Positions 51,489-58,210 of a stretch of 64,000 bases of DNA are shown in pieces. The notes under the pieces are model-generated. The model had not been told where the DNA came from. It made no database searches and worked only from the letters and a program-made list of their open reading frames with translations. Source of the DNA: Acidimicrobiales bacterium (lineage in GTDB: Bacteria; Actinomycetota; Acidimicrobiia; Acidimicrobiales; Iamiaceae); NCBI GenBank assembly GCA_035547835.1, contig DASZTW010000014.1:1-64000 (forward strand), read 5' to 3'. The first letter of the stretch is position 1. Every line of letters starts with the position of its first letter. The position numbers were made by a program, and so were the translations under genes.

Positions 51489-52781
51489 GTGGAACAGACA
51501 TCGGCACCTGCCATGGCGGCGGCATCGGCTGCAAGTGCGGCACCGGCAACGGTTTCGATGAATTTCGACGACACACCGGACGAGGCGGCGTTTCGCGCCG
51601 AAGCTCGCGCGTGGCTCGCCGCCAACGCGCCGTCGAAAGGGTCTGACGACGACTTCTCGGCGCGCTGGAACGACGTGTCGCTCGCACCGCCGGAGATCCA
51701 GGAGTCGCTGGCGGTCGAGTACGCCGAGCTGTGCCGCGGCTGGCAGGCGACGCTGTTCAAGGGCGGTTGGGCCGGCCTGACGTGGCCCGAGGCGTTCGGC
51801 GGCAGGGGACTGGGCGCGGCGGAAGCCACGATCTTCGCTGAGGAGCAGGCCGAGTTCGGCGTGAGCAACGGCGCGTTCATGGTGGCGATCGGGATGGTGG
51901 GTCCAACGCTCATCGCCCACGCATCGCCGGACCAAAAAGCGCGCTTGCTGGGCGCGATGTTGCGCGGCGAGCACTTGTGGTGCCAGCTGTTCAGCGAGCC
52001 AGGCGCCGGGTCCGATCTGGCCGGCCTCACCACTCGGGCGGTCCGCGACGGCGATGAGTGGGTGGTGAACGGCCAGAAGGTGTGGACCTCGAACGCCACC
52101 ACGGCCGACTGGGGCATCCTGCTCGCCCGCACCAACCCCGCCGCGCCGAAGCACCACGGGATCACGTTCTTCGTGGTCGACATGACGTCGCCGGGCATCG
52201 AGATCCGCCCGCTGCGCCAGATGACGGGCGAGTCGCACTTCGCCGAGGTCTTCCTCACCGATCTGCGCTTGCCCGCCGATGCCGTGGTGGGCGAGGTGGA
52301 CGGTGGGTGGGGTGTGGCCAGGACCACGCTGGCCAATGAGCGGGCGTCGATCGGTGGACAAGGGCGGTTCACCACTGACGACCTGGTCGCGGTGGCTCGC
52401 CGCTTCGGCCGCTTGAACGACCCGGGCGTCCGCCAACAGCTCGCTGGGCTCCACGCCACGGGCGAGTGCCTGCGCTTCATGGGCTACCGGCTGCGCACCG
52501 CGATCAGCCAGGGACGCCAGCCCGGCGCCGAAGCCAACTGCATGAAGCTGCTCCAAGCCCGCTACTTGAAAGATGCCAGCCGGTTCGCGGTCGGCGTGCA
52601 GGGGCCCGCCGGCATGATCGACCACACCGCGGTCAGCGGCGACGAGTACTGGAAGCACCTGCTGCTCAGCGCCCCGTCGATCCGCATCGCCGGGGGTAGC
52701 GACGAAGTGCAGCGCAACATCATCGGGGAGCGCGTGCTCGGCTTGCCGCGCGACCCACGGCCTCAAGAGGAGAACCGCTGA
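51489..52781 (+). CDS. Acyl-CoA dehydrogenase family protein
   Basis: FAD-dependent enzyme of 430 residues that introduces a double bond into an acyl-CoA. Visible are the substrate/flavin motifs WPEAFGGRGLG, LFSEPGAGSDLAGLTTRAVRDG and VNGQKVWTSNA, and the C-terminal IAGGSDEVQRNIIGERVLGLPR. The substrate is unknown; KstR-like control (operator in the promoter) would point to steroid or polycyclic acid side-chain degradation, but this is inference. The GTG start is set by the leaderless promoter; an ATG at 51558 is the nearest alternative. The next gene overlaps it by one base (TGATG). Confidence 0.9.
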   Translation: MEQTSAPAMAAASAASAAPATVSMNFDDTPDEAAFRAEARAWLAANAPSKGSDDDFSARWNDVSLAPPEIQESLAVEYAELCRGWQATLFKGGWAGLTWPEAFGGRGLGAAEATIFAEEQAEFGVSNGAFMVAIGMVGPTLIAHASPDQKARLLGAMLRGEHLWCQLFSEPGAGSDLAGLTTRAVRDGDEWVVNGQKVWTSNATTADWGILLARTNPAAPKHHGITFFVVDMTSPGIEIRPLRQMTGESHFAEVFLTDLRLPADAVVGEVDGGWGVARTTLANERASIGGQGRFTTDDLVAVARRFGRLNDPGVRQQLAGLHATGECLRFMGYRLRTAISQGRQPGAEANCMKLLQARYLKDASRFAVGVQGPAGMIDHTAVSGDEYWKHLLLSAPSIRIAGGSDEVQRNIIGERVLGLPRDPRPQEENR

Positions 52782-53653
52782 TGGGAATGCCGACCGACGT
52801 CGGGATCATCGACACCATGCTCGGCTTCCCGGCCAAGGACATGGCGAAGCAGTACGCCTTCATCACGCAACAGACCAAGGACCGCGAGTCGAAAGAAGAC
52901 TTCGAGTTCCCGGTCGAGTACATGTTCAAAGCGCCGCCCGACAAGGAGCTGAAGGAAGTCGCCGACCCGGTCGACTACACGCTCCACGAAATGGACCGCT
53001 GGGGGATCGACCGGGGGATGATCGGCGTGCACGGCGAGGTGGGGGAGCGGGCGATGAAGCTGCATCCCGACCGCTTCATCCCGTCGATGGCCGGCGACCC
53101 CAACAGAGGCATGGACGGCATCCGCGACATCCAGCGGCTGTACGAGACGTGGGGCATCCGTGCCGTCGGGCTGTTCCCCGCCGGGACGTTTCCGCAGGTC
53201 GCCATCAACGACAAACTGATGTACCCGATCTATGCCAAGTGCGCCGAGTTGGGGATCGCGGTGTTCTGCTGCGCCGGAGTCCCCGGCCCGCGTGTGCGGA
53301 TGGAGCCGCAGAAAGTCGAGTACATCGACGAGGTGATGTTCGACTTCCCCGAGCTCACGTTCGTGACCCGCCACGGGTGCGAACCTTGGGCCGACCTGGC
53401 CGTGAAGCTCATGTTGAAGTGGCCGAACCTGTACTACTCGACCAGCGCGTTCGCGCCCCGCTACTACCCGAAGGCCGTGATCGACTACGCGAACACGCGC
53501 GGAGCCGACAAGGTCATCTTCGCGGGCTACTTCCCGATGGGGCTGTCGCTGGAGCGGATCACGACCGAGCTGAAGTCCGTGCCGTTCAACGACGACGTGT
53601 GGCCGAAGTTCCTGCGAGGCAACGCCGAGCGGGTGCTGAAGCTGAGCCAGTGA
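52781..53653 (+). CDS. Amidohydrolase-like (PF04909-type) protein lacking the N-terminal HxH
   Basis: A 290-residue protein that aligns by feel with the amidohydrolase 2/ACMSD-type TIM-barrel family. Conserved stretches are MDRWGIDRGMIGVHG, HPDRFIPSMAGDPNRGMDG, WGIRAVGLFPAG and FVTRHGCEPWADLA. The usual N-terminal metal motif HxH is replaced by IDTMLGFPAKD (residues 10-20), so metal binding may be altered. It may act as a hydrolase, decarboxylase or lyase on the product pathway of the adjacent dehydrogenase. Translational coupling (TGATG) makes the two an obligate pair. No reaction is claimed. Confidence 0.82.
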   Translation: MGMPTDVGIIDTMLGFPAKDMAKQYAFITQQTKDRESKEDFEFPVEYMFKAPPDKELKEVADPVDYTLHEMDRWGIDRGMIGVHGEVGERAMKLHPDRFIPSMAGDPNRGMDGIRDIQRLYETWGIRAVGLFPAGTFPQVAINDKLMYPIYAKCAELGIAVFCCAGVPGPRVRMEPQKVEYIDEVMFDFPELTFVTRHGCEPWADLAVKLMLKWPNLYYSTSAFAPRYYPKAVIDYANTRGADKVIFAGYFPMGLSLERITTELKSVPFNDDVWPKFLRGNAERVLKLSQ

Positions 53654-53663
53654 GCCGCTCGCG

Positions 53664-54287
53664 ATGAGCCGTACCAGCGGCGAGCTGCCGACCTCGGTGG
53701 AGGACATGACGCCCAACCAACGGGCGCGCCGCCACCGCGTGATCGAGGCCGCGCTGGCCATGATCACCGAGGGCGGCGTGGAGGACGTGCAGATGCGTGC
53801 CCTGGCCGAACGGTCGGGCGTGGCCCTCGGCACCGTCTACCGGTACTTCTCGTCGCGCGACCACGTGGTCGCGGCCGCGCTGGTCGAGTGGGCCAGCGAG
53901 CTCGACCGGCACCTCGCCCGCCGTCCCGCCGAGGGGCTGGGCACGGCCGAGCGGCTCCAGTCGGTGCTGCGCGCGGGCGTGCGTGCGTTCCAGCGGTCGC
54001 CCGAGTTCGCCGAGGCGATGATCCTCGCCGGCTCGTCGGACGATCCGCACGCGTGGGCCTGCTACCAGCAGATGGGCCAAGGCGTGCAATCTGTGCTGCG
54101 CAAGGCCATCGACGGCGAGCTCACCGACGACGAGCAGTCGAAAGTGCTCGTCGTGGTCAACGCGGTCTGGTACACCGCGCTGGTGTCGTGGGTGCACGGC
54201 CGCATCACGATCGACCAGGTCCACGTGCAACTCGACGCAGCCTGTGAGGTGGCGTTGGGTTGGCGCGAGCGCCAACCCAGTCCTTGA
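53664..54287 (+). CDS. KstR-like TetR family transcriptional regulator
   Basis: A 207-residue repressor. The N-terminal TetR helix-turn-helix runs from RRHRVIEAALAMITEGGVED through VQMRALAERSGVALGTVYRYF, a sequence pattern close to mycobacterial KstR as I recall it, including the VQMRA-GT-YRYF core. The C-terminal ligand domain has no recognised motif. It is the third gene of the acyl-CoA dehydrogenase operon, whose promoter contains a perfect KstR-type palindrome, so negative autoregulation released by a CoA thioester is the simplest model. A hairpin within its last codons likely ends the operon. Confidence 0.87.
   Translation: MSRTSGELPTSVEDMTPNQRARRHRVIEAALAMITEGGVEDVQMRALAERSGVALGTVYRYFSSRDHVVAAALVEWASELDRHLARRPAEGLGTAERLQSVLRAGVRAFQRSPEFAEAMILAGSSDDPHAWACYQQMGQGVQSVLRKAIDGELTDDEQSKVLVVVNAVWYTALVSWVHGRITIDQVHVQLDAACEVALGWRERQPSP
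54257..54278 (+). terminator. Hairpin at the end of the TetR gene
   Basis: GGGTTGGCG and CGCCAACCC form a perfect 9-bp stem with loop CGAG, lying within the last ten codons of the TetR gene. It has no U-tract. It separates this operon from proS. Confidence 0.6.
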
Positions 54288-54354
54288 CGCGCCCGACCGA
54301 TTCGTGCGCGCCGCCTGAGGCGAGCCGCCGGCCGGACCGCTCCGATCGCGCCAG

Positions 54355-54360
54355 TACCAT
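54355..54360 (+). promoter_or_regulatory. -10 element of proS, leaderless
   Basis: TACCAT followed by 8 bases and the ATG at 54369, with no ribosome-binding site. Confidence 0.5.
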
Positions 54361-54368
54361 CGGTCGCC

Positions 54369-55781
54369 ATGGCCAAGGCACCGGTGCTGACTCCCCAGGC
54401 AGACGACTTCCCGCGCTGGTACCAGGACGTCGTCGCCAAGGCCGGCCTCGCCGAGAGCGGACCGGTGCGGGGCACGCAGGTGATCCGGCCCTACGGCTAC
54501 GCCATCTGGGAGCGCATGCAGGCCGAAGTCGACGCCCGGATCAAGGCGGCCGGCGTGGAGAACGCGTACTTCCCGCTGTTCATCCCCGAGAGCTACCTGC
54601 AGCGCGAAGCCGAGCACGTGGAGGGTTTCAGCCCCGAGCTGGCCGTGGTCACCCACGCGGGCGGCAAGGAGCTGGAGGAGCCCATCGTGGTGCGTCCCAC
54701 CAGCGAGACGGTCATCGGCGAGTACATGGCCAAGTGGATCCAGAGCTACCGCGACCTGCCGTTGCTGTTGAACCAGTGGGCCAATGTCGTGCGGTGGGAG
54801 CTGCGGCCTCGGCTGTTGCTCCGTTCCAGCGAGTTCCTGTGGCAAGAAGGGCACACCGCCCACGCTGACGAGGCCGACGCCTCCGCCTTCGCTCGCCGGA
54901 TCCTCCTCGACGTGTACCGGGCCTTCATGGTCGACGTGCTGGCGATCCCCGTGTTCGCGGGTCGCAAGACCGCCAGCGAACGTTTCCCGGGCGCCACGAA
55001 CACGCTGACCTGCGAAGCGATGATGGTCGACGGCAAAGCGTTGCAGATGGGTACCAGCCACGAGCTGGGCCAGAACTTCGCTCGGGCGTTCGACATCCGC
55101 TTCCAGAGCGATGCGGGGGTCGAGGAGCTGGCGTGGACCACCTCGTGGGGTGCGTCGACCCGGATGCTCGGTGGGCTGATCATGACCCACGGCGACGATC
55201 GCGGCCTCCGCCTGCCGCCGCACGTCGCACCGATCCAAGCAGTCGTCATGTTGGTGCGCGACGAGGACGGTGCCGGTGCCGCGGCGGACCAGCTCGTCAC
55301 CGACCTGACCGCAGCCGGGGTGCGGGTGCGGCTCGATGCTCGCACGGACCTCAGCTTCGGACGCCGGGCCACCGAGTGGGAGCTCAAAGGCGTGCCGGTG
55401 CGGCTCGAGGTCGGGCCCCGCGATCTGGCAAACGGCGAGGTCACGCTCGTACGCCGCGACGACGGCACGAAGGTGCCCACCTCGGTGGGGTCGGTCGCGG
55501 GGGCGGTGCCGGGCCTGCTCGACACGATCCAACAATCGCTGCACGACGCGGCACTCGCTGCTCGCGACGCTCGCACCGTGGCGGCCACGTCGGTCGCCGA
55601 AGCCGCCGAAGTGGCTGCCGGGGGGTTCGCGCGGCTGCTGTGGGCCGATCTCGGCGAAGGCGGCGAGGAAGAGCTGGCCACTTCGGCCGTGACCGTGCGC
55701 TGCCTGCTGCGCCCCGACGGATCGGTGCCGGACAGCGACACGGAGCCAGGCCTGGAAGCCGTCGTCGGCCGGTCGTACTGA
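54369..55781 (+). CDS. proS: Prolyl-tRNA synthetase, archaeal/eukaryal-type (ProS type 3)
   Basis: Charges tRNA-Pro. At 470 residues it lacks the ~180-residue editing insertion of the bacterial ProRS and has the short type-3 layout. Class II motifs: motif 1 region around IRPYGYAIWERMQ, motif 2 in EPIVVRPTSETVI and WELRPRLLLRSSEFLWQEGHTAH, and motif 3 in GGLIMTHGDDRGLRLP. The C-terminal tail ends in Tyr, as is typical, but the zinc-binding cysteines of archaeal forms are not conserved. It occupies the same place as bacterial proS in the supercluster. Leaderless promoter upstream. Confidence 0.95.
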   Translation: MAKAPVLTPQADDFPRWYQDVVAKAGLAESGPVRGTQVIRPYGYAIWERMQAEVDARIKAAGVENAYFPLFIPESYLQREAEHVEGFSPELAVVTHAGGKELEEPIVVRPTSETVIGEYMAKWIQSYRDLPLLLNQWANVVRWELRPRLLLRSSEFLWQEGHTAHADEADASAFARRILLDVYRAFMVDVLAIPVFAGRKTASERFPGATNTLTCEAMMVDGKALQMGTSHELGQNFARAFDIRFQSDAGVEELAWTTSWGASTRMLGGLIMTHGDDRGLRLPPHVAPIQAVVMLVRDEDGAGAAADQLVTDLTAAGVRVRLDARTDLSFGRRATEWELKGVPVRLEVGPRDLANGEVTLVRRDDGTKVPTSVGSVAGAVPGLLDTIQQSLHDAALAARDARTVAATSVAEAAEVAAGGFARLLWADLGEGGEEELATSAVTVRCLLRPDGSVPDSDTEPGLEAVVGRSY

Positions 55782-55811
55782 CGTCCCGCTGATCGTCATC
55801 GGGATCGTCGG

Positions 55812-55832
55812 GGCGGGCGCCGATCGCCCGCC
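55812..55832 (+). terminator. Hairpin downstream of proS
   Basis: GGCGGGCG and CGCCCGCC form a perfect 8-bp stem with loop CCGAT, 30 bases after the proS stop and 8 bases before the -10 hexamer of the rimP promoter. Confidence 0.6.
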
Positions 55833-55840
55833 AGAACCGG

Positions 55841-55846
55841 TATAGT
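55841..55846 (+). promoter_or_regulatory. -10 element of the rimP-nusA-infB operon
   Basis: TATAGT, a near-consensus -10, giving a leader of about 85-90 bases that contains the hairpin at 55875-55904. No convincing -35 was recognised. Confidence 0.55.
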
Positions 55847-55862
55847 TGACCAGCCACATCCA

Positions 55863-55914
55863 GCCGGATGCTCGAAGGCGTGGGCTCTGCCCACGCCTTT
55901 TGTTTCGATCCGGC
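55863..55914 (+). promoter_or_regulatory. Attenuator-like nested hairpin in the rimP leader
   Basis: An 11-bp stem (AAGGCGTGGGC with GCCCACGCCTT, loop TCT) is followed directly by TTGTTT, the best intrinsic-terminator look in the window. It is enclosed by a 7-bp outer stem (GCCGGAT with ATCCGGC). It lies between the promoter and the rimP ribosome-binding site, so it can only work as a regulated terminator or leader element for rimP-nusA-ylxR-infB. Confidence 0.7.
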
Positions 55915-55938
55915 CTTGACTCGACGAAGGAGGTGCCC

Positions 55939-56478
55939 ATGGCCACGACCGATCTGACCGCGCTCATCGAGCCCTTGCTCGGACCCCTCGGCGTCGAGCT
56001 GTGGGACGTGGAGGAGTCGGGCGGTGTGCTGCGGGTCGCGGTCGACCGCCCGGGTGGCATCGACCTCGACGCCATCGCCGCCGCCACCCGCGCGGTGTCA
56101 GGTGGTCTCGACGAGGCCGACCCGATCGCGGGGCGCTACACGCTCGAGGTGTCGAGTCCAGGTGTCGAGCGGCGTTTGCGCACCCCCGCGCACTTCCGCC
56201 GCACGATCGGCGCCGAAGTCAACATCAAGACAGTCGCCGGCTTCGACGGCCCGCGCCGTCTGTTGGGCACGCTCGAAAGTGCCGATGACCAGGGCATTCG
56301 TCTCGCGATCACCGGCGGCGACGCGGAGGCCGTGGTGGCCGCCGAGTCGGCCACTGGCTCGGTCATCGACCTCGCGTACGGCGACATCGAGCGGGCGCGC
56401 ACGGTCTTCGCCTGGGGCGCCGCGGGCCCGGCGCGCTCGGGCAACCACAAGGGCCGAAAGAGGAAGGCAGCATCATGA
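55939..56478 (+). CDS. rimP: Ribosome maturation factor RimP
   Basis: Helps 30S subunit assembly. It has 179 residues. Core signatures include LGVELWDVEESGGVLRVAVD, the GLDEADPIAGRYTLEVSSPGVERRL segment and a C-terminal SH3-like domain; the tail is Lys/Arg-rich ([12 protein letters not shown]). The ATG follows AAGGAGGTG, one of the strongest ribosome-binding sites in the window, which sits after the attenuator-like leader. nusA starts within its stop (ATGA). Confidence 0.95.
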   Translation: MATTDLTALIEPLLGPLGVELWDVEESGGVLRVAVDRPGGIDLDAIAAATRAVSGGLDEADPIAGRYTLEVSSPGVERRLRTPAHFRRTIGAEVNIKTVAGFDGPRRLLGTLESADDQGIRLAITGGDAEAVVAAESATGSVIDLAYGDIERARTVFAWGAAGPARSGNHKGRKRKAAS

Positions 56479-57815
56479 GCAGCAGCAACCCCGAGATGAT
56501 GGAGGCGCTCCAGGTCTTGGCCGCCGAGAAGGCGATCTCGGTCGACACGGTGCTCGCCGCCCTGGCCGACGCCCTCGAGTCCGCCTACAAGCGCCTTCCC
56601 GACGCGTACGAGTACGCCTGGGTGACCATCAACCCCGACGACGGTGAGATGCGCATCTTCGCCCAGGAGCTCAACGAAGACGGTGAGCCCTTCGGCCCCG
56701 AGCTCGACGTGACACCCGATCGCGCCACGATGGGCCGCATCGCCGCGCAGACGTTCCGCCAGGTGATGATGCAGCGCCTGCGCGAAGTCGATCGCGAGAT
56801 GAAGTACGAGGAGTACGCGGGTCGCGAAGGCGACATCGTCACGGGCATCATCCAGCAGAACGACGCGCGCTACACGCTGCTCGACCTCGGTCGGGTCGAG
56901 GCGCTGCTGCCCCAGGCCGAGCAGGTCCCCTATGAGCGCCCGGAGCCGAACAGCCGGCTCAAGGCGTACATCGTCGAGGTCCGCAAGACGTCCAAGGGCC
57001 CCCAGATCGTCGTCAGCCGCACCCACCCGGGTCTGATCAAGCGGCTGTTCGAGCTCGAGGTCCCCGAGATCGCCGACGGTGTCGTGGAGATCAAGGCGTG
57101 TGCCCGCGAACCCGGTCACCGCACCAAGATCGCGGTCTGGTCCAACGACCCCAACGTCGACCCCGTCGGTGCCTGCGTCGGCGCCCGGGGAGCCCGCGTG
57201 CGCCAAGTCGTCACCGAGCTGCGCGGCGAGAAGATCGACATCGTCCCGTTCTCGGAGGACTCGCAGGATCTGGTGGCCAAGGCGCTGTCGCCGGCCAAGG
57301 TCAAAGAGGTCCGCATCGACCCCGAGACCGGCACGGCCGAGGTCATCGTGCCCGACTACCAGTTGTCGCTGGCCATCGGCAAGGAGGGCCAAAACGCCCG
57401 CCTCGCCGCCCGGCTCACGGGTTGGCGGGTCGACATCAAGAGCGAGACCCAGCTCGCCGAGGAAGAGGCTTACGGCAACCAGGATTGGGCCGAGGGCGAG
57501 TGGATCGTGGACCCCGAGACCGGCGAGCAGGTGTGGCAGCCGGCGGAGGGCGGGCCGGCGCTGTCCGCCGAGGAGTGGCAGCACGCAGCTGAGGATCAGG
57601 CCGCCGCGGGACAAGACTCGTCGGCGGCGGGGGAGTCGTCTTCCGCGGAGTCTTCTTCCGCGGAGACGTCGACCGAGGCCGAGGCGGCCACCGACGCCGA
57701 AGGGGCCACCGACGGCGAAGGGGCCACCGACGGCGAAGCGGCCACCAGCGAGGCATCGGCCGAGGAAGCGCCGGCCGAGGAAGCGCCGGTCACGGACGAA
57801 GGGGCCGACGCATAG
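56475..57815 (+). CDS. nusA: Transcription termination/antitermination factor NusA
   Basis: Binds RNA polymerase and nascent RNA, affecting pausing, termination and antitermination. It has 446 residues. N-terminal RNAP-binding domain; S1 domain (about 130-195) with [11 protein letters not shown]; two KH domains with [17 protein letters not shown] and [19 protein letters not shown]. The last ~100 residues are an acidic Glu/Ala/Ser-rich tail, with short Gly-Ala-Thr-Asp repeats. The ylxR reading begins within its TAG stop. It may control its own operon through the upstream leader hairpin, a known theme for nusA operons. Confidence 0.96.
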   Translation: MSSSNPEMMEALQVLAAEKAISVDTVLAALADALESAYKRLPDAYEYAWVTINPDDGEMRIFAQELNEDGEPFGPELDVTPDRATMGRIAAQTFRQVMMQRLREVDREMKYEEYAGREGDIVTGIIQQNDARYTLLDLGRVEALLPQAEQVPYERPEPNSRLKAYIVEVRKTSKGPQIVVSRTHPGLIKRLFELEVPEIADGVVEIKACAREPGHRTKIAVWSNDPNVDPVGACVGARGARVRQVVTELRGEKIDIVPFSEDSQDLVAKALSPAKVKEVRIDPETGTAEVIVPDYQLSLAIGKEGQNARLAARLTGWRVDIKSETQLAEEEAYGNQDWAEGEWIVDPETGEQVWQPAEGGPALSAEEWQHAAEDQAAAGQDSSAAGESSSAESSSAETSTEAEAATDAEGATDGEGATDGEAATSEASAEEAPAEEAPVTDEGADA

Positions 57816-58078
57816 CGCGCACGCCGTCGCCCCACCGCACGTGTGTGGGCTGCCGGCAGGTCCGTCCGGTGGCGGAGCTGGTCCGGGTGGGGCGACGGAG
57901 CGACGGAACGTTGGCGCTCGGCCGTAGCATCGAGGGTCGAGGTGCCTGGCTGTGTCGAGGCTCGGTCCGGTGCCTCGACCAGGCAGTGCGCCACCGCTCG
58001 TTCGAACGGGCGTTCCGGGTTCCCGTCGATCCGGATGCCGTCCGGGCCCTCCGGGGTGGGATCGAGCTGGACGGCTGA
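57812..58078 (+). CDS. ylxR: YlxR/RnpM family RNA-binding protein, apparent ATA start
   Basis: An 88-residue YlxR-family protein; a Firmicutes member (RnpM) has been described as binding RNase P RNA. The family motif RTCVGCRQ lies at residues 10-17, followed by GRSIEGRGAWLC and the FERAFRV segment. In this frame there is no ATG, GTG or TTG upstream of 57845, and starting there would remove RTCV. The ATA at 57812 overlaps the nusA TAG stop as ATAG and is 7 bases after GAAGGGG, so I annotate ATA as start; an unknown RNA change or a truncated product from GTG 57845 remain possible. The family call is solid. Confidence 0.75.
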   Translation: MARTPSPHRTCVGCRQVRPVAELVRVGRRSDGTLALGRSIEGRGAWLCRGSVRCLDQAVRHRSFERAFRVPVDPDAVRALRGGIELDG

Positions 58079-58210
58079 GGCCGGTCCCGGCGGCCCGACC
58101 ACAAGACCTTTCGTGTCGGACCGGTGGTCTGCGCGAGACTGGAGAACTGTCCCGTTCGGCCCTACCGGCGCCGGCGCGACCGCATTCACTCACAAGGGGC
58201 TACGAAGCAC

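Noticed and set aside
55841-55940. A tRNA gene (as with metY before rimP in Escherichia coli)
   Set aside because: The segment folds into two nested stems, but no cloverleaf, T-loop or acceptor pairing with a plausible anticodon arm could be drawn.
53586-56087. An 833-codon minus-strand open frame across TetR and proS
   Set aside because: It runs antisense to two clear genes and to the proS promoter and terminator signals; the composition is that of a codon-position shadow.
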